Below, piece by piece: positions 26,284-33,999 of a stretch of 64,000 nucleotides of DNA. Positions within the stretch are counted from its first letter, which is position 1. Each line of letters starts with the position of its first letter. The stretch is taken from the NCBI RefSeq assembly GCF_000422865.1, contig NZ_AUGW01000007.1, positions 124,001-188,000 of the forward strand, given 5' to 3'. This DNA is from Oceanospirillum maris DSM 6286. GTDB lineage: Bacteria > Pseudomonadota > Gammaproteobacteria > Pseudomonadales > Halomonadaceae. The notes beneath the pieces were generated by a model. That model did not search any database. It was given only the letters and a program-made list of their open reading frames with translations, and had not been told where the DNA came from. The position numbers were made by a program, and so were the translations under genes.

Positions 26284-26407
26284 AGACCAAAACCGACAAA
26301 AAACATAAAAAATACTGCATCCTTTTTCTAGGTGCTGCGTCCTCTAACTATGCCTTCTTATACGAATTTATCTTCTATACGAATCTGACCTAGGAAATGA
26401 GGATACG

Positions 26408-27400
26408 ATGTTTATCATATTTACAGATTTAGCAAGCTGGCTAATCTATGATCTGCTGGGCCTATCTCCCGAGACAAAACTGGGTACGGCTCTGCATTTC
26501 TTTGTTGAAGATGTCAGCAAGATTTTTGTGCTCCTGATGGTAATGATCTACCTCATTGCCTTATTACGAGTCTCTTTAGATGTCGAACGGGTACGGGACT
26601 TCCTCGCACGAAAAAGCCGAGGCACTGGTTATATACTGGCCTCGGGACTGGGGGCGATCACACCGTTTTGCTCCTGCTCAAGTATCCCTGTCTTTCTAGG
26701 CTTTACCTCAGCGGGTATCCCTATCGGTATCACGATGGCTTTTTTATTAACGTCACCGCTAATCAATGAAGTAGCGGTGTTATTACTCCTAAGCCTTCTG
26801 GGTTGGAAGTTCACCCTGCTTTATGTCGTGGTGGGTGTCTTAGTCGGTGTACTCGGCGGCTTATTCCTTGATGCTATTCGGGCAGAACGCTGGCTACAAT
26901 CTTTTGCGGCTAAGGCTCTAAAAGGCGCTCAAACCCAGCCGCTAAATACCGCTGAAGAAGATCACCCAAAAATAACATTTGCCGAGCGCCATACTTTCGC
27001 TAAATCAGAGACATTGGAGATTTTCGGACGAGTCTGGAAGTGGGTTATTGTCGGGGTTGGCTTAGGAGCGGCATTGCATGGCTTTGTACCGGATGGATGG
27101 ATTGAAGCGCACTTAGGTGCGGGTCAGTGGTGGTCGGTTCCCGCTGCAACTCTGATTGGTATTCCACTGTATTCCAATGCCACAGGGGTTATTCCTGTCA
27201 TGGAAAGTCTGATCACTAATGGCTTACCTATTGGTACCACACTGGCGTTCTGTATGAGTACTGTTGCCGCCAGCTTCCCTGAATTTATTTTACTCAAACA
27301 GGTTATGCAATGGCGTTTACTGGCGATCCTGTTTGCCATGCTACTGATATCGTTTACCACCATCGGCTGGATTTTTAACGGCCTATCTTTTCTTTTTTAA
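26408..27400 (+). CDS. DUF318/ArsP-type permease
   Basis: 330 residues with about eight membrane segments. The family signature is PFCSCSSIPVFLGFTSAGI, followed by LLTSPLINEVAVLLL. The second half repeats the pattern in PLYSNATGVIPVMESL and MSTVAASFPEF. DUF318/YraQ permeases include ArsP, an exporter of trivalent organoarsenicals, and members of unknown substrate. The location behind ars genes favours an arsenical role, and ArsH upstream acts on the same compound class. The 12-base gap to the thioredoxin-fold gene implies a joint transcript. The substrate is not provable from sequence. Confidence 0.82.
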   Translation: MFIIFTDLASWLIYDLLGLSPETKLGTALHFFVEDVSKIFVLLMVMIYLIALLRVSLDVERVRDFLARKSRGTGYILASGLGAITPFCSCSSIPVFLGFTSAGIPIGITMAFLLTSPLINEVAVLLLLSLLGWKFTLLYVVVGVLVGVLGGLFLDAIRAERWLQSFAAKALKGAQTQPLNTAEEDHPKITFAERHTFAKSETLEIFGRVWKWVIVGVGLGAALHGFVPDGWIEAHLGAGQWWSVPAATLIGIPLYSNATGVIPVMESLITNGLPIGTTLAFCMSTVAASFPEFILLKQVMQWRLLAILFAMLLISFTTIGWIFNGLSFLF

Positions 27401-27412
27401 GGAGTTTCTAGT

Positions 27413-27649
27413 ATGAAAACCATTACCGTATTAGGCACAGGTTGCACCAAATGCAAAAATACCGTGCAACTGATCGAAGAAAGCGCACAAGGGCTTGGCG
27501 TAGACGTTAAGGTGGAAAAAGTGGAAGACCCTGCCCAAATTATGACTTACAACGTTATGTCGACCCCAGCGGTTGTTCTGGACGGAACAGTGGTACACAA
27601 GGGCGGCATCCCAAGTAAAGAGCAGGTTATTGGCTGGTTAGAGTCCTGA
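27413..27649 (+). CDS. Small thioredoxin-fold redox-active disulfide protein
   Basis: 78 residues, a glutaredoxin-like mini-thioredoxin (redox-active disulfide protein 2 type). The redox site is GTGCTKCKNT (CxxC), followed by EKVEDPAQIMTYNVMSTPAVVLDG with the cis-Pro. AAGGAG precedes the start. Such proteins commonly sit beside DUF318 permeases and may deliver thiols or receive metalloid ligands for them. Confidence 0.9.
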   Translation: MKTITVLGTGCTKCKNTVQLIEESAQGLGVDVKVEKVEDPAQIMTYNVMSTPAVVLDGTVVHKGGIPSKEQVIGWLES

Positions 27650-27687
27650 TAACACTCTCTCTTAAACTTAAAGCGATTCGCTTTGCA

Positions 27688-27727
27688 TAAAAAAACGCCC
27701 ACGGAGGAGATCTCCATGGGCGTTGAA
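27688..27727 (-). terminator. Rho-independent terminator of the TonB receptor gene
   Basis: The stem is AACGCCCA (27694-27701) with TGGGCGTT (27717-27724), with a further GGAGATCTCC palindrome in the loop. On the minus strand it is followed by a run of seven or more T. A shorter hairpin (AAAGCG-ATT-CGCTTT, 27670-27684) next to it lacks a T run for the plus strand. Confidence 0.8.
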
Positions 27728-27780
27728 AGGTAAGTCGATTGATTGAAAGGTAAATCGATTGATGTCTTAAACTATCATAC

Positions 27781-30111
27781 TTAGAAGGTTACGTTAGCTG
27801 AGAACCAAAGGTTACGAGATTTATCTTTGTTGTTGTAATCATCGTAATAGGTCGGCTCGTAAGTTCCATCGCCATTATCTTCGAAGGATACCGACTGGCT
27901 GGTAAAATCTTGATCTAGCAGATTATTAACACGGCCCGTTAGAGTCAGATTATCCATAGCTTGCCAAGCAGCACCTAGATGTAGCACTTCATAGCTTTTG
28001 TAGTAGATATCGCCATCTTTACCCGCATCAACTTCGTTGCTTCGATTCAGACCGCGGAAACGTTTACTACGAGCTTCCATCGTTAGAAATACATTCACAT
28101 CATCAGATGCCATCCAATCTAGAGTAGCATTAGCCATATGTTTGGCTGTGCCTGTTAGTGGATAACCTTCTTGTGCGCCACTTTTCTGCTCACTATCCGT
28201 ATAGGTGTAGTTAGCACGAACAGAGAGTACAGGTGTAATCTCATAGCTACCGGCCAATTCAAGCCCTTTAATGGTAGCTTTATCGATGTTCACTTTCTTG
28301 GTGAAGGAATCATAACCAAGGTCAGCCCAACCTTCGCCGATATCCGCACAAGGTTCTACACCGCCCGTTGCTTCACAGCTGCTAAGGTCGCCTTGGCTCT
28401 GTATTTTGTCTTTAAAATTATTCTGAAACACCGTGGCATTAAAGCTATGACGTTTAGCAGGGTGCTGCCAGTAAACCGCCAGCTCAGAACTGACGCTGGT
28501 TTCTGGTTTTAGATCAGGCGTGCCCACAAAAGGACTAGTGCCTTGTCCGCCAAAACCTGTAATACCTTGGAAAAGATCCGTTGTTTTTGGTGTTTTATAG
28601 CCCGTACTAACACCACCTTTAACGGTCCAGCTATCCGCCAGCGCATAAACACCGTATAGACGTGGGCTGGTTTGACCACCAAAGGTATCGTGATCGTCAT
28701 AACGCAAGCCTGCAGTTAAGGTGAAGTCCTGAGTAATTGCCCAGTTATCTTCAGCAAACAACGCCCAAGTATTGTGCTCTTGCACTTCGCCAGATTTATA
28801 GTTGTCGCCATACATACCGAAGACGCCATCTTCCAGCTCACCACGAATCAGCTGTACTCCGGTAATAACCTGATGGTCACCTAAAGGAATATCCAGTTTT
28901 GCATCTAATGTGTACTGGCGGCTTTCCATAACACGGTCGGGACGAGGTAAGAATTTCTCGCCGGATAGCGCTTGCAGAGCTTCCTTTGACATACCAGCAT
29001 AGGGATTACCCGCTGCTGCCGTTCCATTGGCCGCATCGTACATAAGATTGATATCGGCACGCTCTTCCGCAGTTAACGGTAGCGTTCGGCCATCGTTGGT
29101 TGTGCTAAGGCTGGAGAAGCTAACCAAACTCATGATGTCACCCCAGTGACCTTCATGGCTTAGCGCCCACTCTTCACGATTAAACTCTTGCTCATCCTTA
29201 TAACCGGTACGTGGAGAGCTATCTTTATACCAAAGGCGATCAATACTATCGACCGTACCTACTTGGCTGCCTTCGTTATCATAAACCTGCTTAGAGGCAT
29301 CATAATCAAAAGTTAGCGTGTGATTATCATCAGGGGTAAAAATCAGGCTTAGGCCACCAGCTTTATTGGTGTTATCGACGGTTTTACCACCGCTACCAAA
29401 GCCCAGTTCCCGTTCATGAACCGTACCAGAAGGATCGGTTACATCAGCATAATCTGGCGTTGAGGATTCCTTGTCGTAGATACTGCCTCGAAGCCCCATC
29501 ATTAACTTACCGGGCACCACTGGGCCCATAACGGAAAAGTCTAGGGTAGTATCATCGCCATAATCACTATCGGTTTGAACAGTACGGCTCGTTGTAATCG
29601 AACCGGACCATTTTTTAGCATCACGCTTAGTGATAATGTTAATAACACCACCCATCGCATCAGCACCGTATAGTGTTGAAGCCGGGCCACGGATGACTTC
29701 GATGCGCTCAATGGCATCCAACGGTGGGATATGGTTTAACTGGTTGCCGCCAAAGTTATTCGGATAGATATCACCATGGTTATTCTGACGACGACCATTG
29801 ATCAGCACTAGCGTGTAGTCTGATCCCATGCCACGCATGGAGATGGTGCCTTGACCTGTTTTGTCCCGTGTTTCACCAACGTCAACACCTTCCAGGTCTT
29901 TCACTGCATCCAAAAGCGTCGTATAAGGGCGAGAGCGTAACTGTTCCTCGGTGATCACGGAGATACTGGCTGGAGCGTCTGTCAGTTTCTGCTCAAAGCC
30001 TGCGGCTGTTACAACAACCGAGTTAAGATTAACCTGATCATCAGCATAAGCTGTCGCTGCGGCTACCGCAGCACTTAGCCCCAGTAAAACTGGGCGAAAT
30101 ACAGTTTTCAT
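27781..30111 (-). CDS. TonB-dependent outer-membrane receptor (catecholate siderophore/colicin-receptor type)
   Basis: 776 residues with a signal peptide cut near TAYADDQ. The plug domain contains ITEEQLRSRPYTTLLDAVKD, ISMRGMGSDYTLVLINGRRQ and IERIEVIRGPASTLYGADAM, then GGVINIITKRD at the barrel start. The barrel ends in aromatic Phe (SANVTF), as required for outer-membrane insertion. The pattern resembles the FepA/CirA/IrgA branch, so an iron-siderophore is the likely ligand, though receptor ligands cannot be read from sequence. A Fur-like box upstream supports iron regulation. The gene is convergent with the arsenic block and is followed by its own terminator. Confidence 0.92.
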   Translation of the reverse strand: MKTVFRPVLLGLSAAVAAATAYADDQVNLNSVVVTAAGFEQKLTDAPASISVITEEQLRSRPYTTLLDAVKDLEGVDVGETRDKTGQGTISMRGMGSDYTLVLINGRRQNNHGDIYPNNFGGNQLNHIPPLDAIERIEVIRGPASTLYGADAMGGVINIITKRDAKKWSGSITTSRTVQTDSDYGDDTTLDFSVMGPVVPGKLMMGLRGSIYDKESSTPDYADVTDPSGTVHERELGFGSGGKTVDNTNKAGGLSLIFTPDDNHTLTFDYDASKQVYDNEGSQVGTVDSIDRLWYKDSSPRTGYKDEQEFNREEWALSHEGHWGDIMSLVSFSSLSTTNDGRTLPLTAEERADINLMYDAANGTAAAGNPYAGMSKEALQALSGEKFLPRPDRVMESRQYTLDAKLDIPLGDHQVITGVQLIRGELEDGVFGMYGDNYKSGEVQEHNTWALFAEDNWAITQDFTLTAGLRYDDHDTFGGQTSPRLYGVYALADSWTVKGGVSTGYKTPKTTDLFQGITGFGGQGTSPFVGTPDLKPETSVSSELAVYWQHPAKRHSFNATVFQNNFKDKIQSQGDLSSCEATGGVEPCADIGEGWADLGYDSFTKKVNIDKATIKGLELAGSYEITPVLSVRANYTYTDSEQKSGAQEGYPLTGTAKHMANATLDWMASDDVNVFLTMEARSKRFRGLNRSNEVDAGKDGDIYYKSYEVLHLGAAWQAMDNLTLTGRVNNLLDQDFTSQSVSFEDNGDGTYEPTYYDDYNNKDKSRNLWFSANVTF

Positions 30112-30183
30112 TATCTAGCTACCCTCAAAGACACTTTGCAGTTATCTGGCTGGTTAAATTCAGCTCAGTAGACTAAATAACTA

Positions 30184-30202
30184 TCAAATATAAATCATTA
30201 TC
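30184..30202 (-). promoter_or_regulatory. Fur-box-like site upstream of the TonB receptor
   Basis: TCAAATATAAATCATTATC matches the 19-bp Fur consensus at 13 of 19 positions, with the right half (ATCATTATC) perfect. It lies 73 bases before the receptor start, where a repressor would block its transcription under iron-rich conditions. Confidence 0.65.
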
Positions 30203-30358
30203 ATTTACATTCTTTACGTAAGGCCAAGACGGTGTTTTAAAGCAAGACAATTAACCTTTCTTATCTATCGATATAAGCCAAGATGAGGTTTGCACATACT
30301 TAAGCAAGGCTTTACATTGGCTTACATAGGGCAGGGGTATTAGCCGTTAATTTAGGAT

Positions 30359-31441
30359 ATGACAATGACATCATCACACATTGATATTTTTGCGGGTAAG
30401 CTTTTCATCGTTGATGATGAGCCGATAAACGTTAAATTGCTTGAACGAACTTTAGCAAAAGCGGGTTATCAAGATATTGAATCGACAATGGACCCCCGTG
30501 AGGTCTGTGACCGCTTTGCGGAGAAGGATCATGACTTGATTCTACTCGATCTAAATATGCCGCATATGGATGGTTTTGCCGTATTAAAGGCACTTAGCGA
30601 ACGCTTCGACCGCCTGCCTCCCGTTTTAGTACTTACCGCTCAGTCCGCTCAAGAATACCGTACAGAAGCCCTAGAACTTGGCGCACAGGATTATGTTACT
30701 AAGCCTTTCGAACGCAACGAGCTACTGCACCGAGTTCGCAATCTTTTAGAAAGTAGGCTTTATCGGCGGGGTCTGGAGCTGCTCAATGAGTCCCTTGAAG
30801 AAAAAGTAGAAGAGCGCACAAAACAACTACAGCATACCCGTCTACAGGTTGTTCGACGCTTAGGCCGTGCTGCGGAGTATCGCGATAATGAAACAGGCCT
30901 ACACATTGTCCGTATGAGCAAAATATCCTACTTGCTCGGTCAAGCAATGGGAATGGACAGCTATCAGTGTGATTTATTACTCAATGCCAGCCCTATGCAT
31001 GACATCGGAAAAATTGGCATTCCTGACAACATCCTACTCAAGCCCGGTAAATTTGAGCCAGAAGAATGGGAGATTATGAAACAGCACGCTCAGATGGGGG
31101 CTGATATTCTTGAAGGTGAAGAATCAGATCTACTCTCTATGGCCTGAGAAATCGCCTTAACACACCATGAAAAATGGGACGGCAGCGGCTACCCCAACGG
31201 CCTTAAAGGTGAAGAAATTCCTCTTGTGGGTCGTATCTGTGCCATTGCCGATGTTTTTGATGCTTTAACGTCAGAACGTCCCTATAAAAAAGCATGGTCT
31301 GTAGATAATGCTTTGCAGTTAATTGAAGAAAATAGAGCAACGCATTTTGACCCACGCCTAGTCGATGCTTTTATGGCTAACTTAAACGGTATTTTAGCCA
31401 TCCGTGATAACCATCAAGAACCTAGTATTGCAGAAAAATAA
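30359..31441 (+). pseudogene. Response regulator with HD-GYP phosphodiesterase domain, interrupted by TGA
   Basis: The N-terminal receiver domain spans residues about 10-125 (FIVDDEPINVKLL, phospho-Asp in LILLDLNMPHMDGF, Lys in YVTKPFERNE). A coiled linker follows, then the HD-GYP domain (DNETGLHIVRMS, HDIGKIGIPDNILLKPGKF, HAQMGADIL). At 31145-31147 an in-frame TGA follows LLSMA. Directly after it the same frame continues [19 protein letters not shown] with the GYP motif and [13 protein letters not shown], to a TAA at 31439-31441. One base change (for example CGA to TGA) explains it. The truncated product lacks the GYP half and should not degrade c-di-GMP. A sequencing error is the main alternative. 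Confidence 0.88.
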
Positions 31442-31641
31442 GCCTTTAATATTTTATGGTTAAATCCAGGCCCTGTGGATAACTCTGTTGTTAAGGGGGT
31501 TTTTATTGTGGGTAAAACGTGTCAATAAGCTGTTTATCCCCAAAATGGCATTTTTATCGTTCTATATAGGCAAAAGGCGCAATAGGCATATCCACAGAGA
31601 TTCGCTATGGTACTCGGAATGTTCTCATTCAGGTTTCCCTT

Positions 31642-32676
31642 ATGATTCAGCGATCTGCTTCACACCTTTTACGTGCGTTATTATTCGTTGGAGTGGGCTT
31701 TCTTGCGGCCTGCTCATCGAACACCCCTGATACTTCCTACGAAAAACTACCAACGCTTTCCAGCCTTAACAAAGCGCGGGTAACCGTGTCTGGTTTTTCT
31801 TCTGGTGGCTACATGGCAAATCAGATACACCTTGCTCACCCTGAAGAGATTGAAGGTGCAGCCATATTTTCAGCCGGGCCTTGGGGTTGTGCGATTAAAG
31901 GTTTGAGCCATGCCATGATGTCTTGCATGAAAACAACCTTGCAGATGGCCAGCTTAGATGAGCGTATGGTGATGCTGCACAAAGCCAGTCGCAGCGGTAC
32001 CATTGGTGATCCGGCGCTACTGGTCGATGACCCTGTGTATATTTTTCTGGGACAGGCCGATACCGTTGTCGCGCCAGCGGTCACAGAGAGTTTGATCGGC
32101 TTCTATCAAAAGCTTGTGGCATCTTATAACCTGAGGGTGACAACCCTACCGAATGCAACTCACGGCTTTCCAACCCTGCAAACCGATGCCAAGTGCGGCT
32201 CGCCATCCTCATCGCACCTTCAGAATTGCAATTTCGATGGTGCAGGGGAAGCTTTCACAACCCTTTACGGTCAGCTGAAACCTGCCTCAGATGAAAGCCA
32301 GCTTAGCGGTGAAATCTTCGAGTTTGGTCAGGCACCGTTCTTTGAAGGCAGAGGGATGTTGGATCGAGGCTATCTGTATATACCCGCCAGCTGCAAAGAT
32401 GCTAACAACCTGTGTCAGCTACATGTTGCTCTGCATGGCTGCGACCAGAGCGTAGAAGTGACCGGAGATAGCTTTATCCGCAACAGCGGTTTTAATCGTT
32501 GGGCCGATAGCAACAATATTGTCGTGCTTTATCCGCAAGCCACAAAAAGCCTAACAAATCCAAAAGGTTGCTGGGACTGGTGGGGATATGAAAAGGAACC
32601 TTTCTTTAGCCGTAGCAACCCTCAGATCACTGCGATTATCGACATAATAAATCAGTTAACAGCACGCACGGAATAA
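31642..32676 (+). CDS. PHB depolymerase/esterase-like lipoprotein
   Basis: 344 residues. A lipoprotein signal peptide is visible (LLFVGVGFLAACSS, lipobox Cys near 24). The alpha/beta-hydrolase core has the nucleophile elbow GFSSGGYMANQ, and a second region carries LHVALHGCDQS and LYPQATKS as in poly(3-hydroxybutyrate) depolymerase-type esterases. The acid and His are likely in GQADTVV and NATHGFPT. It is probably anchored in an envelope membrane and hydrolyses oligomeric or polymeric esters. It is a stand-alone gene; a terminator lies after it. Confidence 0.85.
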   Translation: MIQRSASHLLRALLFVGVGFLAACSSNTPDTSYEKLPTLSSLNKARVTVSGFSSGGYMANQIHLAHPEEIEGAAIFSAGPWGCAIKGLSHAMMSCMKTTLQMASLDERMVMLHKASRSGTIGDPALLVDDPVYIFLGQADTVVAPAVTESLIGFYQKLVASYNLRVTTLPNATHGFPTLQTDAKCGSPSSSHLQNCNFDGAGEAFTTLYGQLKPASDESQLSGEIFEFGQAPFFEGRGMLDRGYLYIPASCKDANNLCQLHVALHGCDQSVEVTGDSFIRNSGFNRWADSNNIVVLYPQATKSLTNPKGCWDWWGYEKEPFFSRSNPQITAIIDIINQLTARTE

Positions 32677-32695
32677 CACCCTACAGAAACACAAA

Positions 32696-32735
32696 AACAG
32701 CCCGATGCTTAAATAGCATCGGGCTGTTTTTTTTT
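32696..32735. terminator. Rho-independent terminator between esterase and speE
   Basis: The stem CAGCCCGATGC (32698-32708) pairs with GCATCGGGCTG (32716-32726), with AAAAA on the left and at least eight T on the right. It can stop transcription from both directions between these convergent genes. Confidence 0.9.
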
Positions 32736-32769
32736 GAAGACTTTTTTACGGGCTTTTACACAAAAGCTT

Positions 32770-33630
32770 CTAGCCTAAAATTTTCTTCATAAAAGGTGGC
32801 AGTGTTAGTGCACCACGGTGCATGGCATCGGTGTAGTAATCGGTATCAAAAACCTTTGCCGCAGAATCGGCATCACGGAAGGATTTCACATCTGTGCCTT
32901 TACCCGCCATCGTGCAGCTCCACCAACCAGAAGGATAAACGGGCTGAGGGAACGGTAGCGTCGCTGTTGTGCTAAAACCAGCAGCCTGCATATCAACATG
33001 CAGATCCTTGATAATACTATCGGTGTGATACAGCGGAGATTCTGACTGCTGCACCATGATGCCGCCCTGTCTTAAGATACGGAAGCAGCGCTTAAAGAAA
33101 TCAACTTTAAACAATCCTTCAGCTGGGCCTACGGGGTCTGTCGAGTCCACAATGATCAGGTCGATGCTTTCTTCTGGGCAGTTATCGACCCATTTTACGC
33201 CATCTTCAAACAGCAGCTCTGCACGCGGATCATTATTACTGTCGCAAAGTTGTGGGAAATATTTTTCCGACAGATCTGTTACCAATTTGTCGATATCGAT
33301 CTGGGTTACTTTCTCAACACCAGGGTGCTTCAGCACTTCACGCAATGTACCGCAGTCGCCGCCGCCGATAATCACCACATGCTTAGGGTCTGCATGGCTA
33401 AATAAGGCAGGGTGCGACATCATCTCATGATAAAGGAAGTTGTCACGATCGGTCAGCATCACGCAGCCATCAATCACCATCAGGTTGCCATAGGTTTCCG
33501 TATCGTAAATTTCCAGCTTCTGATACGGGCTCTGCTCTTCATGCAGTTTAGCTTTTACCTTTAAAGAAAAGCCGGAGCCGCAGGATGTGAATATTTCAGT
33601 AAACCAGCTGTTGTCCATTTGTTCGCTCAT
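32770..33630 (-). CDS. speE: Spermidine synthase (polyamine aminopropyltransferase)
   Basis: 286 residues from the ATG at 33630, which has GAGGTAGCT upstream; the frame is open for 12 more codons. The decarboxylated-AdoMet site is VVIIGGGDCGTLREVL and the catalytic Asp region is IIVDSTDPVGPAEGLF. SpeE transfers aminopropyl from decarboxylated AdoMet to putrescine. The GGGDCGT variant (usually GGGDGG) is slightly unusual. It is divergent from speA, so arginine-to-polyamine synthesis is clustered here, though no agmatinase or speD gene is in the window. Confidence 0.93.
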   Translation of the reverse strand: MSEQMDNSWFTEIFTSCGSGFSLKVKAKLHEEQSPYQKLEIYDTETYGNLMVIDGCVMLTDRDNFLYHEMMSHPALFSHADPKHVVIIGGGDCGTLREVLKHPGVEKVTQIDIDKLVTDLSEKYFPQLCDSNNDPRAELLFEDGVKWVDNCPEESIDLIIVDSTDPVGPAEGLFKVDFFKRCFRILRQGGIMVQQSESPLYHTDSIIKDLHVDMQAAGFSTTATLPFPQPVYPSGWWSCTMAGKGTDVKSFRDADSAAKVFDTDYYTDAMHRGALTLPPFMKKILG

Positions 33631-33796
33631 AGCTACCTCAACCCTGATGGGAGATGACTTAATCAAAAAAGTTAAATAACGTTAATTCATCGTTAAAATA
33701 AGGGGCGCAACAATAACGGATGCCTCCCTTCTAAACAAAGTTATTTTCAATCTTACCAATGATAAAGGCTACTTATCGGTTAAGACTATATTTACT
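33631..33796. other. Left part of the speE-speA divergent intergenic region
   Basis: About 370 bases separate the two starts. This left part should hold the speE promoter, but I cannot place -35/-10 boxes with confidence. No coding frame is supported. Confidence 0.4.
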
Positions 33797-33824
33797 TTGA
33801 TTTTGCCAAATTTGGCTGGATAAT
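33797..33824 (+). promoter_or_regulatory. Candidate speA promoter with a palindrome in the spacer
   Basis: TTGATT (33797-33802), a 16-base spacer and GATAAT (33819-33824). The spacer holds a perfect 12-bp palindrome, GCCAAATTTGGC (33805-33816), which could be an operator. The leader to the speA ATG would be about 165 bases. Confidence 0.55.
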
Positions 33825-33999
33825 GCGCGCGCTCAAAACAAGGCTCAAGCCTGATCAAATCGGCATTCGCGTGTTAATGAAAAACCTGCGTTTCCCATCA
33901 AAATGATCTACCCTCAAGCCTATTCAGTTTAACCTGTTTACCCCGACCCTATGAGATCTTAAAAGGGCCTTAAATATAACAAGGGTTATTAACAAAGAG

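Noticed and set aside
31145-31147. TGA read as selenocysteine in the HD-GYP gene
   Set aside because: Other family members have ordinary residues there, no catalytic role is known at that position, and I saw no obvious SECIS-like hairpin just after it. A nonsense change is simpler.
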